Shown piece by piece: positions 61,134-64,000 of a stretch of 64,000 nt of DNA. The translations under genes were made by a program, and so were the position numbers. The DNA comes from Hymenobacter sp. BT730. Its GTDB lineage: Bacteria; Bacteroidota; Bacteroidia; Cytophagales; Hymenobacteraceae. Under the pieces are notes generated by a model that was given only the letters and a program-made list of their open reading frames with translations, did no database searches and had not been told where the DNA came from. The first letter of the stretch is position 1, and each line of letters begins with the position of its first letter. The stretch spans positions 558,001 through 622,000 of the forward strand of contig NZ_JAUOFB010000002.1 of NCBI RefSeq assembly GCF_030542105.1. The letters run 5' to 3'.

Positions 61134-61517
61134 CTATTGCACCACCCGCAGAATATATTCGTCCTCACCCTCTGGCAGCGGGTTTTTCTCGTTACGGAAG
61201 GCTCCCACGCGGCTAGGGCCATAGCCCAAGTTTACTTTTACCCATTCGTTGCGCACGGGTAGCATTTCAATAATCTCCCGGCGCAGTATGGCCAGATCAG
61301 CCTGTAAGTTCTCTACAGCATTTTCTACTTCATCAGCCTGCTGGTCGAAGGAACCAGTGGCAGAGCGCTGTTCAAACTCCTCCGGCACAGGCTGGCCTTC
61401 CCGGGTATGGGCGGCTACAATAGCCTTCTGTAAGTCTTCTTTGGCGCTTAGGTAAGCTTCCACTTTTTCTTCCAAAGGAAGCAGGGCGGGGTCAAGGTAA
61501 TCCAGGTTAACGGACAT
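61134..61517 (-). CDS. Small coiled-coil protein of unknown function
   Basis: 127 residues, no signal peptide or membrane helix. Residues about 12-85 form a long charged helix (LPLEEKVEAYLSAKEDLQKAIV; ADEVENAVENLQADLAILRREI) likely to be a coiled coil, then a short beta-type end (YGPSRVGAFRNEKNPL). Family not recognised. Monocistronic, divergent from the methyltransferase at 61618. Confidence 0.68.
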   Translation of the reverse strand: MSVNLDYLDPALLPLEEKVEAYLSAKEDLQKAIVAAHTREGQPVPEEFEQRSATGSFDQQADEVENAVENLQADLAILRREIIEMLPVRNEWVKVNLGYGPSRVGAFRNEKNPLPEGEDEYILRVVQ

Positions 61518-61617
61518 GGCTAAAAACGGCGAAAGGGAGGTATGGTGGTGTCAACGAAGAGCCGATAGGAAAGGATACGGTACCCACTTTGGCCGTCATC
61601 CTTTCTATCTTCGCCCC

Positions 61618-62340
61618 ATGTCTGCTTCTGTCTCTCCCGATCCACTGGGCCACGCCCTGCTAGCTTACCTCCACAGCACCGACCCAAAGGCGGTACTGGT
61701 GGTGCATTCCAACGTAGCCGATGATGAAGAGCTGCCGGCTCAATACTTCTTCCGCTCCCTCTGGGAAATGCCGGAACTGGAGCGCACCGCCCTGGAAGAG
61801 TGTCGTGGCCGCATATTAGATGTTGGGGCCGGGGCCGGTTGCCATGCGCTGGAGCTGCAAAACCGAGGCTTCCAGGTGAAAGCCGTGGATGTTTCGCCTG
61901 GTGCCGTGCAGGTAATGGAGGAGCGGGGCGTGCGGGAAGTGGCCTGCCACGACCTGTTTTCCTTGCCGCCCGGCCATTACGATACCATTCTTATGCTCAT
62001 GAATGGCCTGGGCCTGGTAGGCACGCTGGAAGGGCTGGAGCAATTTCTGGAATACGCCCGCCCGCTTCTGCTGCCGGGTGGTCAGATACTGGCTACCTCG
62101 TCCGATATTTCTTATCTGTTCGAAGATGAGGACGGCGCCCTGGTATTCAACCTGAACGGTCCGTACCACGGCGAGGTAGAGTACCGCATGACGTATAAAG
62201 ATGAAACCGGCGCGCCATTCCACTGGCTTTTTGCTGGCGCGGGTATTGTGCAGGACTATGCTGAAGCGGCAGGCTATGAAGTAGAGTTTGTCAGTGAAGA
62301 CGAACAAGAACAGTATCTGGTGCGTCTTACCGTGCGCTAG
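61618..62340 (+). CDS. Class I SAM-dependent methyltransferase
   Basis: 240 residues from ATG at 61618. Motif I GRILDVGAGAGCHALELQ, motif II VKAVDVSPGAVQVMEERG, motif III-IV LILMLMNGLGLVGTLEGLE (the Met-Asn-Gly form). Substrate unknown. Near -7 box TATCTTCG 3 to 4 bp upstream. The longer frame from 61516 overlaps the divergent gene. The thioesterase gene follows after 22 bp. Confidence 0.85.
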   Translation: MSASVSPDPLGHALLAYLHSTDPKAVLVVHSNVADDEELPAQYFFRSLWEMPELERTALEECRGRILDVGAGAGCHALELQNRGFQVKAVDVSPGAVQVMEERGVREVACHDLFSLPPGHYDTILMLMNGLGLVGTLEGLEQFLEYARPLLLPGGQILATSSDISYLFEDEDGALVFNLNGPYHGEVEYRMTYKDETGAPFHWLFAGAGIVQDYAEAAGYEVEFVSEDEQEQYLVRLTVR

Positions 62341-62362
62341 CTTAACAAAAACTTTCTTTCGG

Positions 62363-62815
62363 ATGATTGAATTCGCCAAAACCTACACTGCCCGCTGGGC
62401 CGACCTCGACCCCAACATGCACATGCGCCACTCTGCCTACACCGACTATGCGGCGCAGGTACGGCTGGAGTTTTTGTCCGAGCAGGGTTTTTCCTTAGCG
62501 CACTTCGCTAAGCTGGCCATCGGGCCCATCCTTTTTCGTGAGGACACGCGGTTTTTCAAGGAAGTAGGCTTAAGCGAGCAGATCCGGGTTACAGGCGAGC
62601 TGGCTGGGATTAATGAAGATGGGTCCCGCTGGCGTATTGTGCACAGCATTTATAAGGCCGATAACCGCCTGGCGGCCACCGTTACCGTTGACGGGGCCTG
62701 GCTGGATTTACGCGCCCGCAAGCTGGTGGTGCCCCCAGCAGAAATTACCGCCGTTATGCGGCAACTAACCCACCATGATACCTATGCTGATATTGTGCGC
62801 AAAAAGGAGGAATAA
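62363..62815 (+). CDS. 4HBT-type thioesterase family protein
   Basis: 150 residues from ATG at 62363. The hot-dog fold motif ARWADLDPNMHMRHSAYTDYA is the active-site loop of 4-hydroxybenzoyl-CoA/acyl-CoA thioesterases, followed by REDTRFFKEVGLSEQIRV. It probably hydrolyses an acyl-CoA; substrate unknown. Co-transcribed with the upstream methyltransferase. Confidence 0.9.
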   Translation: MIEFAKTYTARWADLDPNMHMRHSAYTDYAAQVRLEFLSEQGFSLAHFAKLAIGPILFREDTRFFKEVGLSEQIRVTGELAGINEDGSRWRIVHSIYKADNRLAATVTVDGAWLDLRARKLVVPPAEITAVMRQLTHHDTYADIVRKKEE

Positions 62816-62826
62816 GATCTAACGCC

Positions 62827-63378
62827 TTATTTCACGGCTTTAACCGCCACTTGCTTGCTGATGCGCTCCAACTGCTTTTGGTGATGCAGAATATGGTCCA
62901 GCATAAAGTCCATCGTTTGGGTGATGGTAAGCATACCGGAGCGTGGGTGCTTGAAAATGGCCCGGTCCAGGAATTTGCCCGGATACTCATTTAAGGTGCG
63001 CTCCAGGCGGCGGCGGGTTGCTTCCCACTGGGCACGAAGCTCAGGCAGGGTCGGAACTGTTTCTGGGGTTAGGTTAGTCAGATAAGCAGGGGCTTTAAAG
63101 CGGGTAAAGGGCAGGCGTAACAGCACCCGTAATAGTCTGGACTTGAGAAAGGACCCTACCCCGCCTTTTTGTAAGCCCTCCGCTTGCAGGAGCTTCTTTT
63201 CTATGTACTGGCCTATTCCACTCTCCGCCACCACCAGATGCTGCACCACCTGCGCCGCCGACCATTGGCCGGGGCCTGGTGCTTGATTAGCTTGCTCACC
63301 TAAATCGGAAGCTGAAGTCAGCAGGCGGTTAGTGGCTCGTTCCAACTGCTCAAAGCGTATGTGTAAGCGGTGGTTCAT
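62827..63378 (-). CDS. DinB family protein
   Basis: 183 residues of the DinB/YfiT four-helix family: GQWSAAQVVQHLVVAESG with the first His, and MDFMLDHILHHQKQLERI with the second His cluster; these three histidines bind metal. Members act as thiol-dependent transferases (bacillithiol S-transferase is the best known), but the role here is not clear. Confidence 0.87.
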   Translation of the reverse strand: MNHRLHIRFEQLERATNRLLTSASDLGEQANQAPGPGQWSAAQVVQHLVVAESGIGQYIEKKLLQAEGLQKGGVGSFLKSRLLRVLLRLPFTRFKAPAYLTNLTPETVPTLPELRAQWEATRRRLERTLNEYPGKFLDRAIFKHPRSGMLTITQTMDFMLDHILHHQKQLERISKQVAVKAVK

Positions 63379-63495
63379 ATGAATGAGTGGGAAAAGGGAA
63401 GGAAGGCAGTAAAGTACGAATTCGGCTCAGTATGGAGGAATATGCCTGCTACGCAGCCAGCGGCCCAACGGCTAAGGGTAGCAGGCCAAAGCAAA

Positions 63496-63534
63496 CAAAA
63501 AGCCCCACCGGTATATACCAGTGGGGCTTTTTGG
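63496..63534 (-). terminator. Intrinsic terminator after pdhB
   Basis: AGCCCCAC (63501-63508) / GTGGGGCT (63521-63528) with an inner GGTA/TACC stem, flanked by A-run and T-run. It lies 17 bp past the pdhB stop. Confidence 0.88.
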
Positions 63535-63551
63535 TATCAGAAAGCTAAAAG

Positions 63552-64000
63552 CTACGCTTTCTGATAGGTTATTTCCTTCACAGCAGCCACGGTGCGGGCC
63601 ACATTAGGCAGCGAAGCCTCAATGAGGGTAGGCGCGTAGGGCAGGGGCACGTCCTGGCAGGTAATACGCACTACGGGGGCATCGAGGTAGTCGAAGGCGC
63701 GGCGCTGTACCATGTAGGCTAGTTCCGAGCTGATGCTGGCCAGGGGCCAGGCTTCTTCTACCACCACCATGCGGTTGGTTTTCTTCACCGATTCAATGAG
63801 GGTATCGTAGTCGATAGGACGAACGGAGCGCAGGTCGATAACTTCGGCGTTGATGCCTTCTTTCGCCAGCTCATCGGCCGCGGCCAAAGCCACTTTCATC
63901 ATTTTGCCGAAGCTTACCAGCGTCACACTGTCGCCCTGACGCACTACGTTGGCTTTGCCAATCGGAATCAGGTATTCTTCCTCCGGCACCTCGCCTTTGT
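63552..64000 (-). CDS. pdhB: Pyruvate dehydrogenase E1 component beta subunit, C-terminal part (partial)
   Basis: The frame enters at the right edge and runs to a TAG at 63552. It shows about 149 residues of the C-terminal transketolase domain: EYLIPIGKANVVRQGDSVTLVSFG, AEVIDLRSVRPIDYDTLIESVKKTNRMVVVEEAW and a final VPLPYAPTLIEASLPNV. E1-beta forms the thiamine-diphosphate site with E1-alpha in the acetyl-CoA-forming complex. 2-oxoisovalerate dehydrogenase beta is similar and cannot be excluded from this fragment. Confidence 0.9.
   Translation of the reverse strand, partial: KGEVPEEEYLIPIGKANVVRQGDSVTLVSFGKMMKVALAAADELAKEGINAEVIDLRSVRPIDYDTLIESVKKTNRMVVVEEAWPLASISSELAYMVQRRAFDYLDAPVVRITCQDVPLPYAPTLIEASLPNVARTVAAVKEITYQKA

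Noticed and set aside
1..64000. CRISPR arrays, tRNA or rRNA genes, insertion sequences
   Set aside because: No regularly spaced direct repeats, no cloverleaf-like sequence and no transposase motif were seen in the spacers I read through.

Overview
The window reads as a chromosomal segment of a gliding-type member of the Bacteroidota, most likely Hymenobacter or a close relative in the Cytophagales. The evidence is gliding genes (gldF, gldG, gldC), a protein with the gliding-associated (type IX secretion) C-terminal domain, TonB receptors with carboxypeptidase-like domains, moderately high GC, and many copies of the Bacteroidota -7 promoter box TAnnTTTG. No phage, transposase, CRISPR array, rRNA or tRNA was seen.

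Layout. 1-4.5 kb: end of an ABC ATPase, gldF-gldG, then dnaN behind a perfect 22-bp inverted repeat, and gldC. 4.6-14.8 kb: mostly minus-strand housekeeping genes (dcd, hemL, guaA, a TPR/periplasmic-binding lipoprotein-activator-like protein, a GATase), plus dgt on the plus strand. 15-25.3 kb: a small carboxypeptidase-like-domain protein, the SRP RNA gene, transaldolase, ftsE, a GT2 glycosyltransferase, a DegT aminotransferase with a Gfo/Idh/MocA dehydrogenase, EcsC, a small basic-tailed protein and an AT-rich GT61 gene. 25.3-27.2 kb: SAM-I riboswitch, Cys-rich leader ORF and an APC permease. 27.3-40.7 kb: a complete assimilatory sulfate reduction operon on the minus strand (SAM-I riboswitch, Cys-rich leader ORF, cysH, cysD, cysN, cobA, cysJ, a TonB receptor, a DUF2490 protein, cysI, and a siroheme-synthase/TSUP-transporter fusion). 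41-55.3 kb: a pseudaminic acid and surface polysaccharide cluster (pseB, pseC, methylase, pseF, a pseG-pseH fusion, pseI, acyltransferase, PIG-L deacetylase, glycan-transferase-like protein, polysaccharide deacetylase, flippase), split by an oppositely oriented type IX cargo-like protein. 55.5-64 kb: FkbH-type protein, GT4, ffh, a nucleoside deaminase, a methyltransferase, a thioesterase, DinB and the 3' end of pdhB.

Most notable system. The two SAM-I riboswitches share an identical 11-bp P1 stem and the same -7 box. In each, a GTG codon lies exactly 6 nt after P1 and opens a previously unannotated ORF of 31-33 codons that ends in a run of Cys codons with interspersed Met (ACCTMGCCCC-stop and GCCAMMGMPCCC-stop). 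This suggests two-input control of sulfur assimilation: SAM sensed by the riboswitch and charged Cys/Met tRNA sensed by translation of the leader peptide. The A-rich 3' strand of P1 is where a Bacteroidota ribosome would be expected to load, so SAM binding may directly gate leader translation.

Limits: all family names come from reading motifs and context without a database search, and promoter, terminator and RNA calls come from reading the sequence by eye.
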